Assembly (NCBI GenBank): GCA_963712055.1
Contig: CAVQGN010000009.1
Location: 62,001 to 126,000, forward strand
Source of the DNA: JAHBVL01 sp963712055
Lineage (GTDB): Bacteria > Chloroflexota > Chloroflexia > Thermomicrobiales > UBA6265
DNA length: 64,000 nucleotides
Direction: 5' to 3'
In this document: positions 8,459-17,599 of the stretch, piece by piece
How the letters are laid out: each line of letters begins with the position of its first letter
Position numbering within the stretch: the first letter of the stretch is position 1
Translations under genes and position numbers: made by a program
Notes under the pieces: model-generated
Seen by the model: the letters and a program-made list of their open reading frames with translations, nothing else
Databases searched by the model: none
Told to the model about the DNA's origin: nothing

Positions 8459-9880
8459 ATGAAGCGAGTGCTTGCCGTTTTGCTGTTCGTGGTGATCCTC
8501 GTGCTGGGTTACCCCGGACATGGTTCGGCCCATCCGCTTGATCGATTGCGACAGCATCTCCTGGTCGATATCGCGCCAGAGTCGATCGATTTCACTCTCG
8601 CTATCGGCGGTGGCGTGCTTGCGACTGAAGTCGTCGAAAAGGATCTCGATCCTGATCTGAACGGCACCGTTGAACCGGCAGAGGCGGCCGCTTTCGCCGA
8701 GAAAGTGCTCCACCAGATCGATGTCGCTGTCGGAACGGCGGGTCTGGCGATCGAGCCGGATTCGGTGGAGGTTATTCTTCCCGATATCGATCAGTTCCGC
8801 TTGGGACTGGAGCCGGTCATGGTGCGCTTTTCGACGCCACTCCCGTTGCTGGCGGAGGGCGAGGAGGCGCATCTTGCAGTAGGCAATCGCTATCGCCTCG
8901 ACCGGACCGATTTCCTTTTTGACGCTCAGAGCGAAGCAGGCGTTGTACTCGGGCGGCAGGGCTGGCCAGGTTCAGTCATCCGGATCGATTTTCGTCGCGA
9001 TGCGGCAGCTCCGGGCACCACCTCGACGGCGATCGCGGAGCAATGGAGTGGATCGGGGATTATCGAGAAGACCCAGCGGATCTTCAGTGGTGATCGTTCC
9101 GCTTCCGGTTGGATGGTGATGCTCGGAATTTTCACGCTCATGGGTGCGTTGCATGCCGCGACACCTGGTCACGGCAAAGCACTTGCAGCGGCTTATCTGG
9201 CCGCGTCGGATGGAAAACCGCGCGATGCCTTTGCGCTGGCAGGGATTGTGACCCTCACCCATACCGCCAGTGTGTATGCGCTCGCAGGGGCGACAGTGCT
9301 GGCGAGTCAGGTGTTCGCGCCTTCACGGGTCATTCCGGCGATGCAGATCGTCTCCGGCGGCCTGGTGGCGTTGCTCGGTTTGATGATGCTGCGCGGAACG
9401 ATCCAGAAACGACGAGCAAAGTCGACCGATTCGCAAAATCATCATCATCACCATGACGAGATGACCGACGAAGAACATGCCCGGTTTCATGCCGAGGAAG
9501 CGCTGCAGATACAGCGGGAAGGGAAGCGGTCGTTTCGGGGTCTGGCGTTGCTAGGGGTTTCAGGAGGGATGGTTCCCTGTCCGGATGCACTCGCGATTCT
9601 GCTGCTGGCGATCGGGATGAACCAGCTTCCGACTGGCTTGGTGGCAATCGCAGCTTTTAGTCTTGGACTGGCCGGGGTTCTGGTGGCGTTCGGGGTGGCG
9701 GTTGTCTTGGCGAAACCAGCCGCGAGCGGGTTGCGTCAGCGATTGCAGCCTCTTGCTGGAGGAGTTTCCCGATTCGACTCGGCGGGTTCCGTCGCCATTC
9801 GATTTGCTCCGGTCGCAAGCGCAATGGTTGTTACCGTGCTCGGCTTGGCGATGTTGACCCAGGCACTAGCCATTTCCTGA
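8459..9880 (+). CDS. NicO/RcnA-type nickel/cobalt exporter with extracytoplasmic EF-hand domain
   Basis: I prefer the ATG at 8459 (MKRVLAVLLFVVILVLG), the start of a signal peptide, over the TTG at 8438. Of 473 residues, about 25-210 form an extracytoplasmic domain containing a textbook EF-hand loop: D64, D66, N68, G69, V71 and E75 in DPDLNGTVEPAE. The membrane part carries NicO-family motifs: HAATPGHGKALAAAYL in an early helix and GGMVPCPDALAILLLAIG later, separated by a cytoplasmic His-rich loop (five His in a row, then further His and Glu) likely to bind metal. Relatives export Ni(II)/Co(II) or deliver nickel. About six membrane segments are visible. Metal specificity is inferred from the family. 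Confidence 0.8.
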   Translation: MKRVLAVLLFVVILVLGYPGHGSAHPLDRLRQHLLVDIAPESIDFTLAIGGGVLATEVVEKDLDPDLNGTVEPAEAAAFAEKVLHQIDVAVGTAGLAIEPDSVEVILPDIDQFRLGLEPVMVRFSTPLPLLAEGEEAHLAVGNRYRLDRTDFLFDAQSEAGVVLGRQGWPGSVIRIDFRRDAAAPGTTSTAIAEQWSGSGIIEKTQRIFSGDRSASGWMVMLGIFTLMGALHAATPGHGKALAAAYLAASDGKPRDAFALAGIVTLTHTASVYALAGATVLASQVFAPSRVIPAMQIVSGGLVALLGLMMLRGTIQKRRAKSTDSQNHHHHHDEMTDEEHARFHAEEALQIQREGKRSFRGLALLGVSGGMVPCPDALAILLLAIGMNQLPTGLVAIAAFSLGLAGVLVAFGVAVVLAKPAASGLRQRLQPLAGGVSRFDSAGSVAIRFAPVASAMVVTVLGLAMLTQALAIS

Positions 9881-9963
9881 ACGTCCGGCTGGGAACGGGT
9901 ATCATTTGGTGTTGATGCGGTTGGTGTTGCGCCACGACCGCTCCTCCCTGGAGTTCACCCGAA

Positions 9964-12240
9964 ATGATCCGCTGCTTTCGTCCTATTCTGCTCCTGGTTC
10001 TCCTGCTGTCCCTGACCAGTGGACAATTGACCACGCTGGCCCAGGATGAAGCATCGAGTGAAACGGATGTCATCGCGGCCGATGCGACGCCCGATGATGG
10101 TGGCGAGGTGGTCGTCGAGTCGACTGGAACCCTGCGCATCGTGGCTTACACCTGTGCAGACGCAGCGGTGGCTGGTGTCACGCTGATTCCCGGTAATGAA
10201 TTCTTCCCGCAGGGCAACTGCTACCAGGATTACGCCGGGGTGCTGATCGATGGCATCGACTATGGTCCAGCCGCACCGATTCTTGAACTCCAATTGCCCG
10301 TGGGCGTTCATGGCGTCACAGAACTGTCGACCGGCTACTATCTCGAAATCGAGGTGGTCACTGACGGCCTGAGCACGGTTTCCGTGGTGACCTCGCTCTC
10401 CCCGGAACCAACGCCAGCACCTTCACCGACACCGGTGGTCGAAGCAGCGGCCGTAACGGTGCCGGTGCGGATCGTTTATCACGATTGCGATCCCGATATT
10501 CAGACGACTGACGCGTTCTTCGCCCGCGGTTCTGCACTTTCTCGGTCCATCGATTGCCCGGTCATGACCCGACCAGGCGAAGCGCAACCGGCTGGCTCTG
10601 TCACCGCAGGTCAGGAGTGGTTCGATTTCCTGGTTACGGATGCGAGTGGCAACCAGATGGCGCTCGGTGATGGTCAATTCGTTCCAGGCCAGATCTGCGA
10701 AAGCGAAACCGGTGCGTCCTTGACCACGAATCCCTACGACGACGGGTGCCTCGGACGATCCGGATATCAGTTCGACCTCGAAGCGGGTCCTGTCTCCGTC
10801 ATCCAGACCGCGTATCCCCTTTCGACTCGCTTTGGCTACGCCGAAATGACACCTACCGGCAATGACTGGCTCATCCAGGGAATCGATCGCTTCTCCGGCA
10901 CTCTCTCACTCGATTTGACATATGCGCCGGCCGAGGGCGTCGAACTCCATCTCTACGCGTTTCGCCCGGCGGAAGTGACCGTTGTGACCCATCTCTGCGC
11001 ACCGGGTGTGACCGGCTCTGATCTCGAAGCGGCTGGCGGATTCGTTCCTCGGCAAACGCTTTGTCCTGCCGATGCTGCTTCATTTGGTGTGAGTTTTACC
11101 GACGGCGCTGGGTCGGTCTACGGTCTCGAATCAGCGGTTGTCGAAACTGCGCTGGCGTGTGAATTCGACATGGGTATCGAGTTCACCGCTCCGATCGACG
11201 ACGACGCCTGCCTCTCCGCCCCGGGATACCAGTTTTTCGATCCGGTCATTGGCTGGTCCTGGATTGCCTTTGTCCCGGGAGCGGAGAATCAGACGCTTGG
11301 CTTTGTCGACACCGTTCCCGGCAGCGGCGACGCGGCAGCGATCGGCTCGGTCGATCTCGAAACCGGGGTGATCGGATTCGATACCAGCGTCGATGGCGGT
11401 CTGGTCCTTCATCTCTATGCGGTCGAGGGCGCCGTTCCCACGGCAACGCCAACCAAGCCGGCGCCAACCGCTACCGCGATTCCAACAGCCACCGCGACGC
11501 CGACACCGAATCTTCCTGGTCCGGCTGGGTCTGGCACGGTGCAGGTAGCGGCGCTTTACTGTCTCAGCAATCGCACCCTGACCTCGGTGACGGCGTTGCC
11601 GCCGGGTCAGCTGGCCACAGCCGCCGATCTCTCCGGTGATTGTTTCGCTGGCGACAGTCAGGTCACCGTCGCTCTTGCGGATGGCGGATCGCTCGGTCCG
11701 CTCCGGCTGGGCGCAGACGGCATCGAAACGATCACTGGCCTGGCCGCGAACGGAAGCGGTCGCTATCGCTTGACGGAGTCGTTGTCGGGGCAGAGCGCCG
11801 CGTTCGACGTTGCGGCCGGAGCGGTGACCCGGGTGATCATCCGGTTTGAAGTCGCGCTTTCTGGAGGCGAGCAGGTACCGGGCCAGACGACGGGTGGGTC
11901 GAGCACTGGTGGCGGAGCGACCGGTGGATCGGGTAATCCGCTCGACCTCTTGGGTGGACTGGTGACTGATGAGCTCGGTGGAGTCGCCAACGAAGGCATT
12001 CTCTACGGCAGTTCCTCCGATCCTCAGTTCTTCATTGCTGATCTCCTCGGCGATCTTGATGCTGAGGAGATCGCCGCGATCAGCGGCGCCGAAGCCCTGC
12101 CAGCGGTGGGAACGACATCGACAGATCGCGCTAGCGACCACGGCGTCTGGCTTCTCGGATTCGGAGCCGCGATGCTGGCGCTGATGTCTGGTTGGGTGTT
12201 GAGCGGGTCTCGACGCCAGATTGTTCCTGGAACGCGGTGA
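9964..12240 (+). CDS. Large surface protein with four cysteine-pair modules and C-terminal membrane anchor
   Basis: A 758-residue exported protein of unknown function. A signal peptide ends near LAQDEA. Four related modules follow, each opening with a strand ending in Cys and a second Cys about 20-25 residues on: LRIVAYTCADA...GNCYQD; VRIVYHDCDPD...IDCPV; VTVVTHLCAPG...TLCPAD; VQVAALYCLSN...GDCFAG. T/P-rich linkers separate modules 1-2 and 3-4. A Gly/Ser/Thr stretch leads to a final hydrophobic helix (WLLGFGAAMLALMSGWVLS) and an Arg-rich tail, a simple C-terminal membrane anchor. The paired cysteines suggest disulfide-bonded beta domains. No enzyme motif is seen. Confidence 0.7.
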   Translation: MIRCFRPILLLVLLLSLTSGQLTTLAQDEASSETDVIAADATPDDGGEVVVESTGTLRIVAYTCADAAVAGVTLIPGNEFFPQGNCYQDYAGVLIDGIDYGPAAPILELQLPVGVHGVTELSTGYYLEIEVVTDGLSTVSVVTSLSPEPTPAPSPTPVVEAAAVTVPVRIVYHDCDPDIQTTDAFFARGSALSRSIDCPVMTRPGEAQPAGSVTAGQEWFDFLVTDASGNQMALGDGQFVPGQICESETGASLTTNPYDDGCLGRSGYQFDLEAGPVSVIQTAYPLSTRFGYAEMTPTGNDWLIQGIDRFSGTLSLDLTYAPAEGVELHLYAFRPAEVTVVTHLCAPGVTGSDLEAAGGFVPRQTLCPADAASFGVSFTDGAGSVYGLESAVVETALACEFDMGIEFTAPIDDDACLSAPGYQFFDPVIGWSWIAFVPGAENQTLGFVDTVPGSGDAAAIGSVDLETGVIGFDTSVDGGLVLHLYAVEGAVPTATPTKPAPTATAIPTATATPTPNLPGPAGSGTVQVAALYCLSNRTLTSVTALPPGQLATAADLSGDCFAGDSQVTVALADGGSLGPLRLGADGIETITGLAANGSGRYRLTESLSGQSAAFDVAAGAVTRVIIRFEVALSGGEQVPGQTTGGSSTGGGATGGSGNPLDLLGGLVTDELGGVANEGILYGSSSDPQFFIADLLGDLDAEEIAAISGAEALPAVGTTSTDRASDHGVWLLGFGAAMLALMSGWVLSGSRRQIVPGTR

Positions 12241-12243
12241 GTA

Positions 12244-12705
12244 ATGGTTCACCGTTCGACCGAAGAGATCGTTCGGCGAGTGATGCCGCTGATCGAGCAT
12301 TTCGCGCTCCTGACCGTCGACAAGGCGTTACTCCTGCAATATCTCTCCGCGCGGGCTGGGATCGACTGGGGCACGCTGATCCTGATCGAAGAGGCTTACG
12401 AAGAAACACCTTTTCACGATGAACCTCGGCTCGTGCTGGTGCTCCGCGATCGCCTGTCTGGGGAGATTCAGCGGATCAGGCGGCCTGATTGCCTCCCGCG
12501 CGATCTCGATATCCCGGTGCTGGAGGAATACAAGCGACTGGCGATCAACAACAATCTCGCCGCGATGAACCGGTTGCTTTTCGATTACCTCTACGGCGAA
12601 TCGCATTGCCAGCTCTGCGAATACCAGGGTGACGAGTACGAGCAATTCCATCGCGAATGCCACTACGCCGGCAAACCGGTGAATTTCAGCAGGCGGCAGA
12701 TCTGA
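12244..12705 (+). CDS. Hypothetical protein with C-terminal Cys/His cluster
   Basis: A 153-residue soluble protein I do not recognise. It starts 3 bases after the upstream stop, so it may be translationally coupled. The first 120 residues look alpha/beta. The C-terminus has CQLCEYQGDEYEQFHREC, a Cys-x2-Cys...His-x3-Cys arrangement that could bind zinc. It is followed by a 160-base gap and then the TIR-STAND gene. Function unknown. Confidence 0.5.
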   Translation: MVHRSTEEIVRRVMPLIEHFALLTVDKALLLQYLSARAGIDWGTLILIEEAYEETPFHDEPRLVLVLRDRLSGEIQRIRRPDCLPRDLDIPVLEEYKRLAINNNLAAMNRLLFDYLYGESHCQLCEYQGDEYEQFHRECHYAGKPVNFSRRQI

Positions 12706-12864
12706 AGGAAGGGCTCGATAGCGGAAGCTTAGGGCCAGTCTGACCTGAGGGTCGTTCCTCATTGTCCGATTGGTGCGGGTGCGGATACTTCCTGTGTTAC
12801 GCTCTCGAACACTGTTTCATCACTATTGCCCAGGGCGTTTCTCCGCCGCCAAGGTTGGTCGAGC

Positions 12865-15402
12865 ATGAGTCAACCGTATCTGTTCGTGAGCTACGCGACC
12901 GCTGATTACGAGAGCGCCTCCACCATCGCGGGCACTATCGAGAAGAGCGGGACCAAGATCTGGATCGATCGCCGGGGTCTGAGTGGCGGCGAGCTCTGGG
13001 CCTCCCAGATAACGGCGGCGATTCGGGAAAGCGCTGGACTCGTCTTGCTATGCTCGAGTGCATCGATGGCGTCCCGCAACGTGCGGCAGGAAGTGCAACT
13101 GGCCTGGGATCATGACATCCCGATCATCCCAGTGCTGTTGGAGCCTGTGGCTTTTCCCGATGAGTTCGCCTATTTCATCCAGGGGCGACAGTGGTTGACA
13201 ATCGACGATATTGTCAACCACAACTGGGGCGGCAGTCTCGCTGATCCAGAAAGAAGCGATCTCACCGCCCTCGCGCCAATTCGTTCAGTGATTGGTTCCC
13301 GAGAAATCGAAATCCCAGCTCCGCCGGACCCCCCAATTGGTCGTGAACGAGAGCTGCAGCAGATTGCCGCGATGCTTAAGGGAGACAACATTCAACTGGT
13401 GACGCTGACCGGACCTGGTGGTGTGGGAAAGACCCGGGTCGCAATCGAACTGGCCCGGTCGTTGGCGGAATCGTTTAAACACGGCGTAGTGTTCGTGGAT
13501 CTTTCCTCTACGTCTGATCCGGGTCTAGTCGGTTCGAATATTGCCCAATCGATGGGCGTAGCTCAAGCCGCAAGCCAGGGAATAGATGAGATTCTGAGCC
13601 AGGTGATGCGGAGCAGGGAGCAACTCCTTCTCCTTGACAATTTCGAGCAGGTTATTGGCGCAGCGCCTCTCATCGCTGAGTTGATTCGAGTGGCTCCTGG
13701 GGTGAAAATCCTGATTACAAGTCGCGAACCGCTTCGAGTCCGCGGCGAGGTCTCGTACCCTATCGAACCACTTGCTCTTCCTGACCTGTCAGAAGAGGGC
13801 TTGAGCGTTACCGGTTCTCCGGCGGTCGCGTTGTTCAGACGGGCCGCGCTTGCCGCAAACCCTTTGATGCAGGAAACGGAGGAGACAGACCGGGCAATCG
13901 CTGAAATCTGTCGACGCCTGGACGGACTTCCACTAGCGATTGAACTGGCAGCTGCTAGAGTCCGATATTTCCCACCCGAGGTCCTGCTAAACCATCTCGA
14001 CAAGCGGCTTCCGGTGCTGGTCAGCGGTCCGCGAGATCTCCCGATGCGCCAGCAAACGCTGCGAGACACAATCGCGTGGAGCTACGACCTGCTGACGTCA
14101 TCTGAACAACGCCTTTTCCGTTTGTCTGGAGTTTTTGCAGATAGTTGGACGTTCGAGGCGTTGCAGAGATTGGCTACCGAAGATAGTGACCTTTCAACCA
14201 ACCTGCTCAACGATCTCACGTCCTTGATCGACAAGAATCTGGTTCGGGAAACGCACGGAGGCAATGGGTTACCGAGGTTCTCGCTCCTCGAGACCATTCA
14301 GGAGTTCGCACTCGAGATGCTCGAAAGTAAAGGTGAGAGCGAAGCTGCACGCACCGGACACGCTGCGATGATGACCGAGCGGGCCAGAAGCCGACTCGGC
14401 ATCGAATATGACTCACTGATTGGACTGGCCGATCTCGACTTACCTCAAGGGGAAATCGAAGAGATTCGCCAGGCCTTCGGCTGGCTTTCGGTTCGGGGTG
14501 ATGGCCAATCCATGGCGACGATTGCGGCGGGGTATCACGATTACTTGTATGCGCAAGGTATGTTCGAAGAAAACGCGAGGATGGCACGAGCCGTACTTGA
14601 ACAGCATGAGCGGAGTCCGCTCAACCTTCAAGCGCAGATTGTCGCCCTGATTGCCAGTGCCTCCTGCCATTGGGTGCTCGGTGACCACGAGGTTGCCGAA
14701 AAGCATGGACGTGAAGCGCTGGCCCTCGCTGAGGAGAGTGACGATGACTCTGGACTCCTATTCGCAGTTCTGATCACTCTCGCAATTGACCTCAGAGATC
14801 AGCACAAGTTCGCTGAAGCCCAAGACTTGGCTGAGCGCGCGTTGATGATTCCCGAGCGACCGGGAGAGCGGAAGGCGACTTCTGCGCAGGTCCATCTTGG
14901 CAAGCTCGTGATGATGATGGGTGATCTGGAGAGAGCGGAGGAGTTGCTCAGCGAGGCAGCAATGCGAACTCAGCGTTTTGGGAATGTCGAGGTGGCCCTC
15001 ATGGCATCGACAAGACTGGCGCACACGCGGACGCAGGTTGGAGATCTGGTTGGCGCTTCATCGGCTTACCGGCAACTTGTCCGTAGTGTCGCGAAGAGCA
15101 AGCAGGGTTTCGCGTCAGTGTTTTTCGGTCACGCTGCCTCTTTGGCTGCTACTGCTGGTTTCCGCAACGAGGCTATTCGGTTGTATGGCTACTATCGGGC
15201 CAATTCGGAAGACCTGGGCTGGAGAGTGCCGCTCTCGGATTGGTTCGAAGGTCACATGGTCGAGTTACGGGAAGCAACTGATCCGGAAATGTACGAGAGT
15301 CACTACGAGGCTGGAGCCCGAATGACAACCCACATGGCGATCGAGGTGATTTCGAGCGTTCTGGACGAGATCGACCGGGGTGCTGCAGTGCGAGTGGGAT
15401 GA
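12865..15402 (+). CDS. TIR-STAND ATPase with C-terminal TPR-like repeats
   Basis: I choose the ATG at 12865 (MSQPYLFVSYATADY) over the TTG at 12826. The 845-residue protein begins with a TIR domain (about 1-135): FVSYATAD box 1, WIDRRGLSGGELW, and SSASMASRNVRQEVQLAW with E76 at the position of the catalytic NADase glutamate. A STAND/NB-ARC ATPase follows: Walker A GPGGVGKT (183-190), Walker B LLLLDNFEQV, sensor LITSREPLR, GLPLAIELAA, and a winged-helix stretch. The last 300 residues are helical TPR-like repeats. No C-terminal HTH is present. TIR-STAND proteins are sensor-effectors in bacterial immunity; XRE/LuxR relatives are regulators. A role in NAD depletion on ligand sensing is inferred. 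Confidence 0.8.
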   Translation: MSQPYLFVSYATADYESASTIAGTIEKSGTKIWIDRRGLSGGELWASQITAAIRESAGLVLLCSSASMASRNVRQEVQLAWDHDIPIIPVLLEPVAFPDEFAYFIQGRQWLTIDDIVNHNWGGSLADPERSDLTALAPIRSVIGSREIEIPAPPDPPIGRERELQQIAAMLKGDNIQLVTLTGPGGVGKTRVAIELARSLAESFKHGVVFVDLSSTSDPGLVGSNIAQSMGVAQAASQGIDEILSQVMRSREQLLLLDNFEQVIGAAPLIAELIRVAPGVKILITSREPLRVRGEVSYPIEPLALPDLSEEGLSVTGSPAVALFRRAALAANPLMQETEETDRAIAEICRRLDGLPLAIELAAARVRYFPPEVLLNHLDKRLPVLVSGPRDLPMRQQTLRDTIAWSYDLLTSSEQRLFRLSGVFADSWTFEALQRLATEDSDLSTNLLNDLTSLIDKNLVRETHGGNGLPRFSLLETIQEFALEMLESKGESEAARTGHAAMMTERARSRLGIEYDSLIGLADLDLPQGEIEEIRQAFGWLSVRGDGQSMATIAAGYHDYLYAQGMFEENARMARAVLEQHERSPLNLQAQIVALIASASCHWVLGDHEVAEKHGREALALAEESDDDSGLLFAVLITLAIDLRDQHKFAEAQDLAERALMIPERPGERKATSAQVHLGKLVMMMGDLERAEELLSEAAMRTQRFGNVEVALMASTRLAHTRTQVGDLVGASSAYRQLVRSVAKSKQGFASVFFGHAASLAATAGFRNEAIRLYGYYRANSEDLGWRVPLSDWFEGHMVELREATDPEMYESHYEAGARMTTHMAIEVISSVLDEIDRGAAVRVG

Positions 15403-15538
15403 AGAGGGCCGCGGACGGGTGGTCAGTTGCCGCGATCTTGAAGAAGCGACGCGGGTATCTGAGGGGTTGCCAGAAACCATCGCTGCTCAAGAGATCTCGA
15501 ACCGGATGAGCAAGGAAAGAGCGGGAGGTGCGGCTGGC

Positions 15539-15566
15539 AAGGCCGCTCGCGAAAGCGAGCGGCCTT
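15539..15566 (+). terminator. Strong stem-loop terminator after TIR-STAND gene
   Basis: A 12-base perfect stem (AAGGCCGCTCGC, 15539-15550, with its complement at 15555-15566) closed by a GAAA tetraloop, then TTT overlapping the stem end. It lies 137 bases after the TIR-STAND stop and 22 bases beyond the stop of the opposing VWA gene, so it may serve both. Confidence 0.75.
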
Positions 15567-15587
15567 TACGGTCAGTGAGTTACTAAG

Positions 15588-16901
15588 TCAACGATCGTCA
15601 GCGCGACCGCGGCCGCGGCGGTAGGTGTTGTGGACCGATTGTTTGCGGACGGATTCCTCGTACGAGCGTGAGTCGTCGTAGTTCGCATAGATGTCTGCTT
15701 CGGCCAGGCGCAGGCTGACCCGGTCGGTTGCCGGGGCCGACATCAGGTGTTTTCGCGCCACCTGATGCATTTCGCGGGAGCGGCGGTAGTCGCCTTCGCG
15801 GTCGAGGCGCATGGCGTCGCGCTGAATCCTGGCCGCCTGCTGGAGCGCGGCTTGTTCGGCGACCTCGGCGTCGATCGCCATCTTTTCGAGTTTGGCCGTT
15901 GAGACCGTTTCGAGCGGCGCAATTGCAACCGTTTGCTTGCATTGTTTGTCGTTGGCCGGATCGATCCAGTTGGCGGTCAGAATGAAGTGGGCCGGATCGG
16001 CTGGCGCGCCGCGCTGACGTTCGACCTCGATCACGATCATGACTTCATCTCCGGACGGCATATGCCCGACCGTGATCTCGAAATCAGGTCCTTCCCGTCG
16101 CACTGGCAGGGAAGAGACGACCTGACCGTGGAAACCTTCCGGAAAGCTCATGCGCAAATTGACACTGGCTGCGGCGGTCGTGGTCAGGTCACCGATCTCC
16201 TTCTGGAAGAACGCGGGCAGGTCGGCGGCGCTGGCAATGTACTGGAAATTGCCGCCGCCCGATTCAGCCATGCTTGCCAACAGTGTTTCGTCGAAGCCAT
16301 CGCCGATCCCGAGCGTTGATGTGGTGATCCCACGCTTGCGCAACTCCGAGGCGTGTTTGGTCAAGCGACTGATCGAGGTTTCGCCGACGTTGGCCAGACC
16401 ATCGGTCAGAAGGAGTGCCCGTTTCAAACGGTTGGGTGGGAAAGTCGGTCGCATTGGGGGTTCGGGGTTGCCATCTTCACCAAAAACGATGACCTCATCG
16501 TCGGCGGTCAATTCGCGACAGGCGCTCAGCCAGCCGCCGCAAAGATCGGTCGAACCGCGAGCGTCGATATGACGGAGCGAACCGTTCATACTGGCGAGAT
16601 GTTGCGTGTCGGCGGCGCCAATTCCGGTCACGGTTTCGACCCGATCGTCGAACACGACGAGGGCGACGCGGTCCTTGCGATCGAGATAGTGGACAGCTTG
16701 CCGGACTGCTTCCTTTGCGAGCGCGATCTTGTCACCCGACATCGAACCGGAACGATCGAGCGAAAACGCGACATCAACGGTCGCTCGTTCGCGGAGAACG
16801 AGTTCCGGGGCGTTTACTGTGAGCATCAGCACAGTTGTGGGATGCCGTTTTGAAATGGCTGGCCGCTGCCAGGAAGCGGTTATGGTGAGGGGTTTGGTCA
16901 T
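15588..16901 (-). CDS. von Willebrand factor A domain protein
   Basis: A 437-residue protein without a clear signal peptide. A VWA domain (about 40-240) has an intact MIDAS metal site: DRSGSMS (D49, S51, S53), a later GSTDLCGG threonine loop and LLLTDGLANVG. The following beta-rich part and a charged helical C-terminus (EQAALQQAARIQRDAMRLDREGDY) resemble cytoplasmic Ca-activated-channel-type VWA proteins. Such proteins bind partner proteins through Mg2+ at the MIDAS. No MoxR AAA ATPase lies nearby. It follows the MerR gene by 86 bases on the same strand, so they probably form one unit. Confidence 0.8.
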   Translation of the reverse strand: MTKPLTITASWQRPAISKRHPTTVLMLTVNAPELVLRERATVDVAFSLDRSGSMSGDKIALAKEAVRQAVHYLDRKDRVALVVFDDRVETVTGIGAADTQHLASMNGSLRHIDARGSTDLCGGWLSACRELTADDEVIVFGEDGNPEPPMRPTFPPNRLKRALLLTDGLANVGETSISRLTKHASELRKRGITTSTLGIGDGFDETLLASMAESGGGNFQYIASAADLPAFFQKEIGDLTTTAAASVNLRMSFPEGFHGQVVSSLPVRREGPDFEITVGHMPSGDEVMIVIEVERQRGAPADPAHFILTANWIDPANDKQCKQTVAIAPLETVSTAKLEKMAIDAEVAEQAALQQAARIQRDAMRLDREGDYRRSREMHQVARKHLMSAPATDRVSLRLAEADIYANYDDSRSYEESVRKQSVHNTYRRGRGRADDR

Positions 16902-16987
16902 GATATGGTCGTCCTTTCAATGAGGTTTGCCACGTCTGGTCAGGCAGGATGCTGGTCGCCGCCAGATGGCAGTCCCGAGGGTGAGCG

Positions 16988-17530
16988 TTACTCGAGAATG
17001 CGTCGCGCCCAGGTAATCAGCGAATCGAGTTGCTCCTGTTTGCGCCGATAGGTTTCGTCACGGACGAAAAGCTCCGCGTCCTCTGAGAGCACAATCCGGG
17101 TCCAGTTCGACGTCTCGATCCGGTGTTCTCGCTGTGGTCTCCTCCGCGGCGGAGTCAGCGAACGCGAATGGAGCACCCGTTCTGATCGTTGTGCGTTTCG
17201 CTCCAGCGCCATGTCGATATAGGATGCGGCCGGCGACGTCTCCTGCAGCATCGGAGCGGACATCGTCTCGACCGGAACGTCCACGGCCGCGGCGATCTCC
17301 TCATCGGTCATGGCGTCGAGCTGACGCCGGATCTCGCGAAGCGGTAGATAGGCCTCTTTCAGCTTCGCGATCAGTCGCAACCGGTCGAGATGGAGATCGG
17401 TGTAATGACTCTGCGGTCCAGCTGCCACTGGTGGTGGCAGGAGCCCTTCCGCGATGTAATACCGGACGGTGCGCGCGGTGACCCCCGATTCGCTCGTCAG
17501 CTCCTGCAAGGTGTATTCGCGCTCCGACAT
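16988..17530 (-). CDS. MerR-family transcriptional regulator
   Basis: I start at the ATG at 17530 (MSEREYTLQELTSESG), with GAGGAG upstream, rather than at 17599, which lies inside the promoter. The 180-residue protein has a MerR winged helix at residues 5-75: YTLQELTSESGVTARTVRYYIAEGLLPPP, HYTDLHLDRLRLIAKLKEAYLPLREIRRQL. No cysteines suggest metal sensing; the C-terminal half is Arg-rich and of unknown sensing function. It is followed by the VWA gene and is divergent from the CoA-transferase gene. A dyad in its own promoter spacer suggests autoregulation. Confidence 0.85.
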   Translation of the reverse strand: MSEREYTLQELTSESGVTARTVRYYIAEGLLPPPVAAGPQSHYTDLHLDRLRLIAKLKEAYLPLREIRRQLDAMTDEEIAAAVDVPVETMSAPMLQETSPAASYIDMALERNAQRSERVLHSRSLTPPRRRPQREHRIETSNWTRIVLSEDAELFVRDETYRRKQEQLDSLITWARRILE

Positions 17531-17570
17531 TGGTCCATCTCCTCGGTCGTGGATATCCTCCACTGGCGAC

Positions 17571-17599
17571 ATCGTATCAGTAGAACGTAGTACTGTCAA
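17571..17599 (-). promoter_or_regulatory. Sigma-70-type promoter with internal dyad upstream of merR
   Basis: On the minus strand TTGACA (17594-17599) and TACGAT (17571-17576) are 17 bases apart, a near-consensus promoter 40 bases ahead of the merR start. The spacer holds CAGTA-N8-TACTG (17578-17595), a MerR-style dyad centred on ACGT. It is likely the operator for autoregulation and may also affect the divergent CoA-transferase gene, whose possible -10 (TAGAAT) is at 17613-17618. Confidence 0.7.

Noticed and set aside
9430..9460. CAT/CAC run resembling a short tandem repeat
   Set aside because: It encodes the metal-binding His stretch of the Ni/Co exporter, so it is explained by protein function.
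12040..12075. GATCTCCTC...GAGGAGATC inverted repeat within the surface-protein gene
   Set aside because: Lies in coding sequence far from gene ends with no U-run; probably incidental.
11131..12300. 389-codon minus-strand open frame opposite the surface protein
   Set aside because: Arg-rich composition typical of an antisense shadow; the plus-strand product has a signal peptide and repeats.
15380..15586. 68-codon plus frame after the TIR-STAND gene
   Set aside because: It runs through the strong terminator hairpin and has no domain or start signal.
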